DNA of 13,686 nt from Clostridia bacterium (GTDB lineage: Bacteria; Bacillota; Peptococcia; DRI-13; DTU073). Of the stretch, positions 1 through 6,582 are shown piece by piece (within the stretch, counting starts at the first letter, position 1; each line of letters begins with the position of its first letter). The stretch spans positions 1 to 13,686 of the forward strand of contig JAQVYD010000021.1 of NCBI GenBank assembly GCA_028709105.1. Reading direction: 5' to 3'. Under the pieces are notes generated by a model that did no database searches, was not told the origin of the DNA, and saw only the letters and a program-made list of their open reading frames with translations. The translations under genes were made by a program, and so were the position numbers.

Positions 1-308
1 TTTTAAAAGAGGAATTACAAAAGAATGTGCGTAGTAAAGCAGGGGCTTTTCTGCTTGTTCCTGCTTTAAAAAAAATTAAGGCAAGATTGGATTATGCCGA
101 ATATGGCGGGGCTCCTTTATTGGGTGTGCAGGGCATCAGTATTATTTGTCATGGCAGTTCCAATGCTTATGCTATTCAAAATGCGATTCGTGTCGCTTCT
201 CTTTGTGTGGAAAAGAAGATGGTGCAAGCTTTACAGGAAAGTATTTGTGTAGAGACAGAGGGGAAAAAGCAGGAGAAAGAGGAGAAAGTCGGTGAAGTTA
301 ATGGTTAG
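1..308 (+). CDS. plsX: Phosphate acyltransferase PlsX, C-terminal part (5' truncated by window edge)
   Basis: The reading frame is open from the first base, so this is the 3' end of a longer gene; the GTG at 27 is an internal valine codon, not a start. The visible ~100 residues match the PlsX C-terminus: a Lys/Ala-rich helix, then an LDYAEYGGAPLLG segment and an HGSSNAYAIQNAIR segment, which correspond to the conserved YGGA..L and HGSS.A.AI..AI motifs of the family. PlsX converts acyl-ACP and phosphate to acyl-phosphate, feeding PlsY and phospholipid synthesis at the membrane. The last ~20 residues are a charged Glu/Lys tail of the kind that varies between homologues. The end overlaps the fabH start by 17 bases, which suggests translational coupling. 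In Firmicutes plsX usually follows fapR in the same operon, so the operon promoter probably lies upstream of the window (inference). Confidence 0.93.
   Translation, partial: LKEELQKNVRSKAGAFLLVPALKKIKARLDYAEYGGAPLLGVQGISIICHGSSNAYAIQNAIRVASLCVEKKMVQALQESICVETEGKKQEKEEKVGEVNG
278..284 (+). promoter_or_regulatory. Ribosome binding site deciding the fabH start
   Basis: AGAGGAG lies 7 bases before a GTG at 292. The alternative ATG at 301 would sit 16 bases from it and has only a weak GGTGAAG before it, so the GTG is the better start. The site lies inside the plsX coding sequence. Confidence 0.6.
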
Positions 309-1299
309 CAATCTTCGTGCCGTAGGAATTGTCGGTTTGGGAGCTTGGTTGCCGGAGCAGAAAATTACTAATCACGATTTGATGAAATTAGTAGATACTT
401 CGGATCAATGGATTTTAACGCGTACAGGTATTTCTGAACGGCGCAAGGCTTCGGCTGAGGAGGCTGCTTCGGATTTAGGGACCAAGGCAGCGCAAAAAGC
501 TCTGGCTATGGCTAAAGTTAAAGCGGAGGATGTCGATTTAATTATCGTGGCGACAGTAACTCCGGATATGTTTTTTCCTGCTACTGCTTGTCTTGTTCAG
601 AAAAATTTAGGAGCAGTTAAGGCGGCGGCTTTTGATTTGTCTGCGGCTTGTTCCGGGTTTTTGTATGCCTTAGCTGTAGGAAGTCAGTTTGTGGCAACCG
701 GTGCTTATGATACGGTATTGGTGGTGGCTGCGGAAGTCTTGACAAAAATAGTTAATTGGGAAGACCGCCATAGTTGTATTCTTTTTGGTGATGGGGCCGG
801 AGCTGCTGTTTTACAAGCTGTGGAAAAAGATACTGGTTTTTTGTCTTTTGATTTAGGTGCTGACGGGACGGGGGGGGACCTTTTAAAGGTTCCGGCCGGG
901 GGTTCCCGTAAACCTGCTTGTCAGGAGACGGTACAAAACAAAGAACATTTTTTGGTGATGAGTGGTAATGAGGTTTTTAAATTCGCTGTAAAAGCAATGG
1001 CAGATACTTCTCTTAAGGCCTTGGAAAAGGCCGGTTTATCACAAGAAGACCTTGCTTGTCTTATTCCTCATCAGGCTAATACCCGTATTATTGAGGCGGT
1101 GAGAAAAAGGCTGGGACTTCCCGCGGAGAAGGTTTTTATCAATTTGGACAGATATGGGAATATGTCTAGTGCTTCGATTCCGGTAGCTTTGGCGGAGGCG
1201 GTAGAAAAGGGGTATCTTCACAAAGGGGATCTTCTTCTTTTGGTAGGTTTTGGTGCCGGTTTAACTTGGGGTTCTGCGGTAATGAAATGGGTGGTGTAA
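292..1299 (+). CDS. fabH: Beta-ketoacyl-ACP synthase III (FabH)
   Basis: FabH starts fatty-acid synthesis by condensing an acyl-CoA primer with malonyl-ACP in the cytosol. The 335-residue product has the usual family length. The thiolase-fold catalytic triad is intact: Cys120 in the SAACSG motif, His260 in LIPHQAN, and Asn290 in the RYGNMSSAS motif (numbering from the GTG start). The N-terminal VGIVGLGAWLPE and DQWILTRTGI segments and the C-terminal GFGAGLTWG segment are also typical. The start is GTG at 292 because a good ribosome binding site precedes it; ATG at 301 would shorten the protein by three residues without touching a conserved part. The gene overlaps plsX by 17 bases and is followed 12 bases later by fabK. 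In Gram-positives FabH often selects branched primers, but the sequence alone does not settle primer choice here. A run of eight G bases at 870-877 lies inside the gene. Confidence 0.96.
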   Translation: MKLMVSNLRAVGIVGLGAWLPEQKITNHDLMKLVDTSDQWILTRTGISERRKASAEEAASDLGTKAAQKALAMAKVKAEDVDLIIVATVTPDMFFPATACLVQKNLGAVKAAAFDLSAACSGFLYALAVGSQFVATGAYDTVLVVAAEVLTKIVNWEDRHSCILFGDGAGAAVLQAVEKDTGFLSFDLGADGTGGDLLKVPAGGSRKPACQETVQNKEHFLVMSGNEVFKFAVKAMADTSLKALEKAGLSQEDLACLIPHQANTRIIEAVRKRLGLPAEKVFINLDRYGNMSSASIPVALAEAVEKGYLHKGDLLLLVGFGAGLTWGSAVMKWVV

Positions 1300-1311
1300 G
1301 GGGGAGAAAAA

Positions 1312-2268
1312 ATGATCCATACAAAAGTATGTGACCTTTTGCAGGTTAAGTATCCATTGCTGCAAGGAGGTATGGCTTGGGTAGCTACAGCAGAGTTAGC
1401 TGCTGCCGTATCAGAAGCCGGAGGGTTAGGTTTGATTGGTGCCGGGAGTGCCCCTGCTGAAGTAGTGCGTCAGCAGATTTTACAGGTGAAAGCTTTGACG
1501 AAAAAGCCTTTTGGGGTTAACGTTTATTATCTTTCGCCTTTTGTGGAAGAAGTAATGGCGGTTATTCTTGAAGAAGGCGTTAAAGTAATTACCACAGGTG
1601 CGGGTAATCCGGGTAAACATATCCCGAAGTTAAAGGAGCAGGGAATTAAAGTGATTCCTGTTGTTTCTTCGGTAGCTCTGGCTAAACGCATGGAGAGAAC
1701 AGGGGCGGATGCGCTTATTGCGGAAGGGATGGAGTGTGGAGGTCATACCGGAGAGTTGACAACAATGGCGTTGTTGCCTCAGGTTGTTGATGCGGTGAAG
1801 CTTCCGATTATTGCCGCCGGAGGGATTGCCGATGGCCGTCAATTAGCTGCGGTTCTGTGTATGGGTGCTCAGGGTGTGCAGATGGGAACGCGTTTTATTT
1901 GTGCTGCAGAATGTATCGTGCATGACCATTATAAAGAGGCTGTGCTGAAGGCGAAAGACAGAGATACTGTTCTCACCGGGTATAATGGACATTATGTCCG
2001 GGTGTTGAAGAATAAACTGACCAGAGAGTATCAGCGCTTAATCAAAGAAGGAGCCGGTGAGGAAGAATTGGAAAAACTAGGGATAGGCCGGTTGCGCGCA
2101 GCAGTAGTAGAAGGTGATGTGCAGATGGGTTCACTGATGGCGGGGCAGGTAGCGGCTATGGTGCAAAAAATCCAGCCGGCCGCGGAAATAATCGAGGAAA
2201 TAATGGCAGAAGCGCATAAGGTTTTAGAACAAAGCTTACGCCTGTTTAGAAAAGGAGAAGAAGCATGA
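1312..2268 (+). CDS. fabK: Enoyl-ACP reductase II, FMN-dependent (FabK)
   Basis: FabK reduces trans-2-enoyl-ACP in the last step of each elongation cycle using NAD(P)H and FMN, and replaces FabI in many Firmicutes. The 318-residue TIM-barrel protein resembles the characterised Streptococcus pneumoniae enzyme throughout. It has the N-terminal YPLLQGGMAWVA segment, the TTGAGNP motif at 94-100, SVALAKRME at 120-128, and AEGMECGGHTG at 137-147 with His145 at the position of the pneumococcal catalytic histidine. It also has the flavin-phosphate-binding IIAAGGIADG at 166-175 and a C-terminal VVEGDV.MGSLMAGQ segment that is characteristic of true FabK rather than of general nitronate monooxygenases. 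The ATG has an AGGGGGAG ribosome binding site. The stop overlaps the fabD start as ATGA, so the two are probably translationally coupled. No FabI gene is visible in the window. Confidence 0.93.
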   Translation: MIHTKVCDLLQVKYPLLQGGMAWVATAELAAAVSEAGGLGLIGAGSAPAEVVRQQILQVKALTKKPFGVNVYYLSPFVEEVMAVILEEGVKVITTGAGNPGKHIPKLKEQGIKVIPVVSSVALAKRMERTGADALIAEGMECGGHTGELTTMALLPQVVDAVKLPIIAAGGIADGRQLAAVLCMGAQGVQMGTRFICAAECIVHDHYKEAVLKAKDRDTVLTGYNGHYVRVLKNKLTREYQRLIKEGAGEEELEKLGIGRLRAAVVEGDVQMGSLMAGQVAAMVQKIQPAAEIIEEIMAEAHKVLEQSLRLFRKGEEA

Positions 2269-3224
2269 GGGAAAAAGGAAAAGTTGCTTTTCTTTTTCCG
2301 GGACAGGGTTCTCAGTATGTGGGGATGGGGCAAGGGTTATTTGAGCATTTTCCGATTGCGCGTCAAGTATTTGAGCAGGGTGATGAAACCTTAGGATTTT
2401 CGCTGAGTACCCTTTGTTTTACCGGTCCGGAAGAAGAATTAAAATTGACGGCGAATACTCAGCCGGCGATTTTACTTACTAGTGCCGCTATCCTTAAAGT
2501 AGTGGAGGAGCAGGGGCTGAGACCGGATTTTGTAGCCGGACATAGTTTGGGGGAGTATACAGCCTTAATTGCGGCGGGCTCACTGACGATTAGTGATGCT
2601 GTCCGGTTAGTTCGTCAACGGGGACTTTTGATGCAGGAGGCGGTACCTCCGGGGCAGGGAACAATGGCGGCGATTATCGGTTTGTCAGCAGATAACGTTA
2701 TGAGCATTTGTGCGGAAGCTGCACAGGTGGGTGTCGTCGAACCGGCTAATTATAATTGTCCCGGGCAGATTGTGGTGGCCGGACAAACTTCAGCTGTACA
2801 TAAGGCGGTGGAGTTAGCCAGGGAATCCGGGGCTAAACATGCCCTGTTTTTACCTGTGAGCGGACCGTTCCATTCTAGTTTATTGCAGGATGTTTCCTTA
2901 AAATTGGCGGATGTTTTGGCCACGACGAATATTTCCCGGGCGGGGGTGCCTGTAGTTGCTAATTGTACCGCTGTTTTGGAAACAGCTCCCCGGGAAATTA
3001 AGGTTAATTTGATCAAACAGGTAAGTACAGCCGTACTTTGGCAGCAATCAATAGAAAAACTTTTGGCCTTAGGGGTGAATACGTTTGTGGAAATTGGGCC
3101 GGGAAAAGTTTTAAGTGGTTTGTTAAAAAGGATTGATAAAAATATAGAAATGTATAATATTGAAGATAGGGAATCTTTGGAGGGGGTAATTTCTCTTTTT
3201 AAGGAGGTGAAAGAAGAATGTTGA
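2265..3224 (+). CDS. fabD: Malonyl-CoA:ACP transacylase (FabD)
   Basis: FabD moves the malonyl group from CoA to ACP to supply the elongating condensing enzymes. The 319-residue product has family length and intact catalytic features: the FPGQGSQ oxyanion loop at 11-17, the nucleophile elbow AGHSLGEY with Ser94, Arg119 in the LVRQRG motif (binds the malonyl carboxylate), and His203 in the GPFHS motif. The C-terminal FVEIGPGKVLSGL segment is also typical. The ATG overlaps the fabK stop by four bases and is preceded by AAAGGAG at seven bases, so re-initiation after fabK is likely. The last codons contain the very strong ribosome binding site for fabG, and the two genes overlap by seven bases. 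A nested inverted repeat lies inside the gene at 2931-2998. Confidence 0.96.
   Translation: MREKGKVAFLFPGQGSQYVGMGQGLFEHFPIARQVFEQGDETLGFSLSTLCFTGPEEELKLTANTQPAILLTSAAILKVVEEQGLRPDFVAGHSLGEYTALIAAGSLTISDAVRLVRQRGLLMQEAVPPGQGTMAAIIGLSADNVMSICAEAAQVGVVEPANYNCPGQIVVAGQTSAVHKAVELARESGAKHALFLPVSGPFHSSLLQDVSLKLADVLATTNISRAGVPVVANCTAVLETAPREIKVNLIKQVSTAVLWQQSIEKLLALGVNTFVEIGPGKVLSGLLKRIDKNIEMYNIEDRESLEGVISLFKEVKEEC
2931..2998 (+). repeat. Nested inverted repeat inside fabD
   Basis: ATTTCCCGGG at 2931-2940 is the exact reverse complement of CCCGGGAAAT at 2989-2998. Between the two arms lies a second perfect hairpin at 2970-2986 (GCTGTTT, loop TGG, AAACAGC). The two could fold into a branched RNA within the fabD message. 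It is wholly coding and lacks a T-run, so it is not a terminator. A 10-base inverted repeat at this spacing can occur by chance in a window this long, so function is unproven. Confidence 0.35.
3201..3210 (+). promoter_or_regulatory. Consensus ribosome binding site for fabG inside the end of fabD
   Basis: AAGGAGGTGA matches the full anti-Shine-Dalgarno complement and lies seven bases before the ATG at 3218. It is embedded in fabD codons, so fabG gets an independent strong initiation signal in addition to any coupling through the seven-base overlap. Confidence 0.8.
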
Positions 3225-3958
3225 CTGAGCAGGTAGCCTTGGTCACAGGTGCTTCTAGGGGTATTGGGAGAGCGATAGCGATAGCTTTAGCTAGGGAAGG
3301 TGCTAAAGTAATTGTAAATTATAAAGGAAATGAAGAGGCCGCCAGAGAAGTAAAAAAGATCATTAGTCAACAAGGTGCTGTGGCGGAGCTTATACAGGCG
3401 GATGTTTCGTCTTCTCAACAGGTTAAAGAGATGATGGGGAAAATTTTAGAGAAAGAGGGACGGCTGGATATTTTAGTGAATAATGCGGGGATAAATCGTG
3501 ATACTTTAATGATGAGAATGAAAGATGAGGATTGGGCCCAAGTTATTCAGACAAATCTTACGGCGGCTTTTTATTGTTTAAGGGAGGCCACTCGTCCCAT
3601 GCTGAAGCAAAGATCCGGTAAAATTATTAATATCGCCTCGGTGGTAGGATTACATGGTAATGCGGGGCAGGTCAATTATGCTGCAGCTAAAGCGGGGATC
3701 ATTGGTTTAACGAAAAGTGCCGCCAAAGAATTGGCTTCACGTGGTATAATGGTTAATGCGATTGCGCCAGGTTTTATTGTCACGGATATGACCGAGCAAT
3801 TATCTGCTGAAGTGCAAGGGAAAATTGCCTCGGAAATACCTTTAGGCCGTCTCGGTAAACCTGATGATGTGGCTAAACTTGTTGTTTTTTTAGCCGGTCC
3901 GGGGGCTGATTATATTACCGGACAGGTTATACCGGTAGATGGCGGTATGACCATGTAG
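3218..3958 (+). CDS. fabG: 3-oxoacyl-ACP reductase (FabG)
   Basis: FabG carries out the NADPH-dependent reduction of 3-ketoacyl-ACP in each elongation cycle. The 246-residue protein is a classical short-chain dehydrogenase of family length. It has the TGASRGIG nucleotide-binding loop at 10-17, the NNAG motif at 88-91, and the catalytic tetrad Asn113, Ser141, Tyr154 and Lys158 (in NYAAAKAG). It ends with the VDGGMTM sequence typical of FabG, where many other short-chain dehydrogenases diverge. The position between fabD and acpP supports the biosynthetic assignment over the many FabG-like paralogues. The start at 3218 is fixed by the consensus ribosome binding site and the family N-terminus. 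The stop is followed by a 34-base gap before acpP. Confidence 0.96.
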   Translation: MLTEQVALVTGASRGIGRAIAIALAREGAKVIVNYKGNEEAAREVKKIISQQGAVAELIQADVSSSQQVKEMMGKILEKEGRLDILVNNAGINRDTLMMRMKDEDWAQVIQTNLTAAFYCLREATRPMLKQRSGKIINIASVVGLHGNAGQVNYAAAKAGIIGLTKSAAKELASRGIMVNAIAPGFIVTDMTEQLSAEVQGKIASEIPLGRLGKPDDVAKLVVFLAGPGADYITGQVIPVDGGMTM

Positions 3959-3978
3959 AAAGAGTCTTTTGTTTTTGG

Positions 3979-3988
3979 AAGGGGGTGA
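3979..3988 (+). promoter_or_regulatory. Ribosome binding site deciding the acpP start
   Basis: AAGGGGGTGA precedes the ATG at 3993. An in-frame TTG at 3969 lies upstream of this site and would add eight residues that contain the translated ribosome binding site, so it is rejected as the start. Confidence 0.75.
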
Positions 3989-3992
3989 AATC

Positions 3993-4232
3993 ATGGGTGA
4001 TATTATGGATGAATTGGTTAGAATCAAATCTCTTGTTGCCGAACAGCTGGGAGTAGATGAACAAGATCTTAAATTGGAAACTACATTTGATGACCTTAAT
4101 GCTGATTCTCTCGATGTCGTAGAGTTAATTATGGCTTTGGAAGAGGAATTCGATATGGAGATACCCGATGAAGATGCCGAAAAAATCAAAACGATAGGGG
4201 ATGCTGTAGAATATATTAAAGAAAGACAATAA
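3993..4232 (+). CDS. acpP: Acyl carrier protein (AcpP)
   Basis: ACP carries the growing acyl chain on a 4'-phosphopantetheine arm and is the partner of FabD, FabG, FabF, FabK and PlsX encoded around it. From the ATG at 3993 the product is 79 residues, the normal size, and strongly acidic. The attachment serine is Ser39 in the NADSLDVVEL motif, followed by the recognition helix 40-51 and the EEEFDMEIPDEDAE segment. The N-terminus matches the usual short lead into helix 1. A good ribosome binding site fixes the start. Downstream is a 104-base gap with a terminator-like hairpin. High ACP levels relative to its neighbours are typical in bacteria, and a partial terminator behind acpP could help achieve this (inference). 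Confidence 0.97.
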   Translation: MGDIMDELVRIKSLVAEQLGVDEQDLKLETTFDDLNADSLDVVELIMALEEEFDMEIPDEDAEKIKTIGDAVEYIKERQ

Positions 4233-4263
4233 TCCCCGAAGGTGTTTGGGCTGTAGTTGTCAC

Positions 4264-4298
4264 AAAGGCTCCGTGGTCAATCGCTGCGGAGCTTTTTC
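4264..4298 (+). terminator. Intrinsic-terminator-like hairpin after acpP
   Basis: A 13-base-pair stem (4264-4276 with 4284-4296, including three G-T wobble pairs) closes a seven-base loop. The core is GGCTCC paired with GGAGCT, and the 3' arm runs into five T bases at 4293-4297. No equally good T-run follows on the opposite strand, so it points along the operon. It begins 31 bases after the acpP stop and lies 38 bases before the next gene. Because the downstream genes are co-directional and no clear promoter is visible between them, it may be a partial terminator that lowers expression beyond acpP. A full stop with an unrecognised promoter downstream is the alternative. Confidence 0.65.
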
Positions 4299-4336
4299 CA
4301 AAAGAGGTTTCAGATCTAAATAGGGGAGGCGTTGGC

Positions 4337-5284
4337 GTGTATTTACCCGAGCTTCGGATCGGCCGGCTTAAATCTGTTTTACCAATTATTCAGGGAGGGA
4401 TGGCGGTAAGGATCTCCACAGCGTCTCTAGCTGCTGCTGTAGCTAATGAAGGCGGAATTGGCATTATTGCTGCCAGTGGGATGTCTTCTCAAGAATTAAA
4501 AGAAGAAATACGTAAAGCTCGCGCTCTTTCTGCGGGGATCATTGGCATAAATGTGATGTATGCTGTTTCTGCTTTTGCTGAATTGTTTAAGACGGCTTTG
4601 CAGGAGGGAATTGACTTAGTAGTATCCGGGGCTGGGTTTTCCCGCGATATGTTTACTTGGGGTAAAGAGGCTCAAATTCCTGTCGTGCCTATCGTTTCTA
4701 CAGCGAAGCTGGCTAAAATTTCAGAAAAACTTGGTGCGCAAGCGGTCATTGTAGAAGGGAAGGAAGCGGGTGGTCATTTAGGGACTACTTGTTCTGTTGC
4801 GGAAATTGTCCCCGAAGTTAAAAAAAGTGTCAGTATACCGGTGATTGCGGCAGGAGGTATTGTTGAGGGTCAGGATATCGTGAGAGCGTTTAATTATGGT
4901 GCCGATGGGGTGCAGCTAGGTATCCGTTTTGCCGCTAGTGAGGAATCTAATGCAGCCCAAAATCTGAAAGAGTTTTATGTAAATTCCGGAAAAGAGGATA
5001 TTGTGCTCATAGATAGCCCTGTCGGTTTACTAGGGAGAGCGCTCAGAAACGAATTTACGGAAAAGCTTATTTCCGGTCAGATTGCTCCAATTCGTAAATG
5101 TAAGCAGTGTTTAAAAAATTGTACAGGCAATTTTTGTATTATGACGGCTTTGAAAAATGCGCAACAGGGAAATCTAAAAGACGGTTTAGTTTTCGCCGGT
5201 GAATTTATTGAGAAAATAAAAAGAATCATGCCTGTCAAGGAGATTATCCGTACTCTGCTTGCAGAAGTGGAGGCTTCACAGTAA
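4337..5284 (+). CDS. Second FabK-like / nitronate monooxygenase-family flavoprotein with a cysteine cluster
   Basis: The 315-residue protein is a TIM-barrel flavin oxidoreductase of the FabK/2-nitropropane-dioxygenase family and a divergent paralogue of the fabK product at 1312. Shared features are the N-terminal PIIQGGMAV segment (16-24), VSGAG (96-100), VEGKEAGGHLG with His147 at the catalytic-histidine position, and the IAAGGI phosphate-binding loop (170-175). Unlike the first FabK it has Cys255, Cys258, Cys262 and Cys267 (Cx2Cx3Cx4C) near the C-terminus and lacks the GDV..GS.MAGQ end segment. I recall related clostridial proteins with a CLK.C-type cluster, which suggests a separate subfamily. 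The start is GTG at 4337, seven bases after AGGGGAGG. The place between acpP and fabF implies a fatty-acid role such as an alternative enoyl reductase. The substrate is unknown, and nitronate oxidation is the other family activity. Confidence 0.85.
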   Translation: MYLPELRIGRLKSVLPIIQGGMAVRISTASLAAAVANEGGIGIIAASGMSSQELKEEIRKARALSAGIIGINVMYAVSAFAELFKTALQEGIDLVVSGAGFSRDMFTWGKEAQIPVVPIVSTAKLAKISEKLGAQAVIVEGKEAGGHLGTTCSVAEIVPEVKKSVSIPVIAAGGIVEGQDIVRAFNYGADGVQLGIRFAASEESNAAQNLKEFYVNSGKEDIVLIDSPVGLLGRALRNEFTEKLISGQIAPIRKCKQCLKNCTGNFCIMTALKNAQQGNLKDGLVFAGEFIEKIKRIMPVKEIIRTLLAEVEASQ

Positions 5285-5330
5285 AGCAGGTAAAAGCATA
5301 CTTAAGTCTATAGTAGGTTAGAGGTGAAAT

Positions 5331-6572
5331 ATGAAAAGAAGAGTTGTTATTACAGGAATGGGTGCAGTTACCCCTTTGGGTAATAATGTGGCTGAATTTT
5401 GGCAGGGTCTGCTCGCAGGGCAATCAGGTGTGACTAAAGTTACAAGAATTGATGTAAGCGATATTCCTACCCAAATTGCGGGAGAGGTTAAGGATTTTAA
5501 TCCTACTTTATATATGGATAAAAAAGAAGTTAGGCGGATGGATCGATTTACACAGTTTGCTGTAGCCGGCGTGAAAATGGCCTTGGAAGATGCCGCTCTG
5601 GATATGTCTAAAGTGGCGCCGGAGCGGGTGGGTGTTGTTTTAGGTTCTGGAATTGGGGGTATGGAAACACTGGAAGAGCAGATGGAAGTGCGACGAGTCA
5701 AAGGAGCTAATCGGGTCAGCCCCTTTTTTATCCCGATGATGATTAGTAATATGGCTGCTGGACAAATTGCCATTATTTTTGGGGCTACCGGTCCTAATCT
5801 TACGGTAGTTACCGCTTGTGCTTCTGCTACCAATGCTATTGGTGAAGCTTTTAAAATAATTGCGCAAGGCGTGGCTGATGTGATGATTACAGGTGGAACA
5901 GAGGCTCCCATTACGCCCATGGCTTTTGCCGGTTTTTGTTCGATGAAGGCGATGTCTCGCCGGAATGAGTATCCCCAGCAAGCCAGTCGTCCTTTTGATC
6001 AAAAGAGGGATGGCTTTATTATGGGGGAAGGGTCGGGTATTCTTGTTTTGGAAAGCTTAGAATCGGCAAAAAAACGGAAAGCTTCTATTTATGCAGAAGT
6101 ACTGGGTTATGGGGCTACTGCCGATGCTTATCATATTACCTCACCGGCTCCGGGTGGAGTAGGTGCGGCGAAGGCTATGCAGGCAGCTTTAAATGATGCC
6201 GGGATTAAGCCGGAGAAAGTAGATTATATTAATGCACATGGGACTTCCACTGACCTTAATGATAAATATGAAACAATGGCGATCAAAGATGTTTTTCAAG
6301 AACATGCTTGGAAATTGGCTGTTAGCTCAACCAAGTCGATGACCGGTCATCTTTTGGGAGCAGCAGGTGGGATTGAGGCGATTGCGACAGCATTGGCGAT
6401 CTCGCATGATGTCGTTCCGCCTACGATTAATTATGATTATCAGGATCCTGAATGTGACCTTGATTATGTCCCTTCTCAAGCCAGAAGAATGACGGTACAC
6501 TATGCTTTAAGTAATTCTCTGGGCTTTGGCGGACATAATGCGACTATTCTTTTGGGGAAATTTCAGGAATAA
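5331..6572 (+). CDS. fabF: Beta-ketoacyl-ACP synthase II (FabF)
   Basis: FabF catalyses the decarboxylative condensation of acyl-ACP with malonyl-ACP that lengthens the chain by two carbons. The 413-residue product has family length, and the active site aligns with Escherichia coli FabF without offset: Cys163 in TACASA, His303 in NAHGTST, Lys335 in SSTKSMTGH and His340 in the same motif. The N-terminal VVITGMGAVTPLG and C-terminal SNSLGFGGHN segments are typical. GAGGTG lies five bases before the ATG. The 46-base gap from the preceding flavoprotein gene holds no obvious promoter or terminator. The stop is followed immediately by the ribosome binding site of rnc. With FabH, FabD, FabG, ACP and FabK in the same window, only the dehydratase step is unaccounted for. 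Confidence 0.97.
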   Translation: MKRRVVITGMGAVTPLGNNVAEFWQGLLAGQSGVTKVTRIDVSDIPTQIAGEVKDFNPTLYMDKKEVRRMDRFTQFAVAGVKMALEDAALDMSKVAPERVGVVLGSGIGGMETLEEQMEVRRVKGANRVSPFFIPMMISNMAAGQIAIIFGATGPNLTVVTACASATNAIGEAFKIIAQGVADVMITGGTEAPITPMAFAGFCSMKAMSRRNEYPQQASRPFDQKRDGFIMGEGSGILVLESLESAKKRKASIYAEVLGYGATADAYHITSPAPGGVGAAKAMQAALNDAGIKPEKVDYINAHGTSTDLNDKYETMAIKDVFQEHAWKLAVSSTKSMTGHLLGAAGGIEAIATALAISHDVVPPTINYDYQDPECDLDYVPSQARRMTVHYALSNSLGFGGHNATILLGKFQE

Positions 6573-6576
6573 GGAG
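6571..6576 (+). promoter_or_regulatory. Ribosome binding site deciding the rnc start
   Basis: AAGGAG overlaps the last two bases of the fabF stop codon and lies six bases before the ATG at 6583. In-frame codons upstream of it lie within fabF and would add 19 residues unrelated to RNase III, so they are not used. Confidence 0.75.
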
Positions 6577-6582
6577 TTTTTT

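Noticed and set aside
3957..3976. AAAGA-G-TCTTT followed by T bases after fabG as a possible terminator
   Set aside because: Five weak pairs with a one-base loop cannot form a stable hairpin, and acpP begins directly after it.
3969..3992. Upstream TTG start that would lengthen ACP by eight residues
   Set aside because: The added residues are a translation of the ribosome binding site; ATG at 3993 gives the normal 79-residue ACP.
4298..4336. Possible promoter for the second FabK-like gene downstream of the hairpin
   Set aside because: AT-rich words such as CTAAATA occur, but no paired -35 and -10 elements with acceptable spacing could be supported.
5318..5920. A 200-codon open frame on the minus strand opposite fabF
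   Set aside because: It mirrors a strongly supported fabF reading frame, has a low-complexity Ala/Ile/Pro/Thr composition, no recognisable domain and no convincing ribosome binding site; overlapping minus frames here are codon-bias shadows.
6526..6582. Longer N-terminus for RNase III beginning inside fabF
   Set aside because: The extra 19 residues come from fabF sequence in another frame, while a good ribosome binding site precedes the ATG at 6583.
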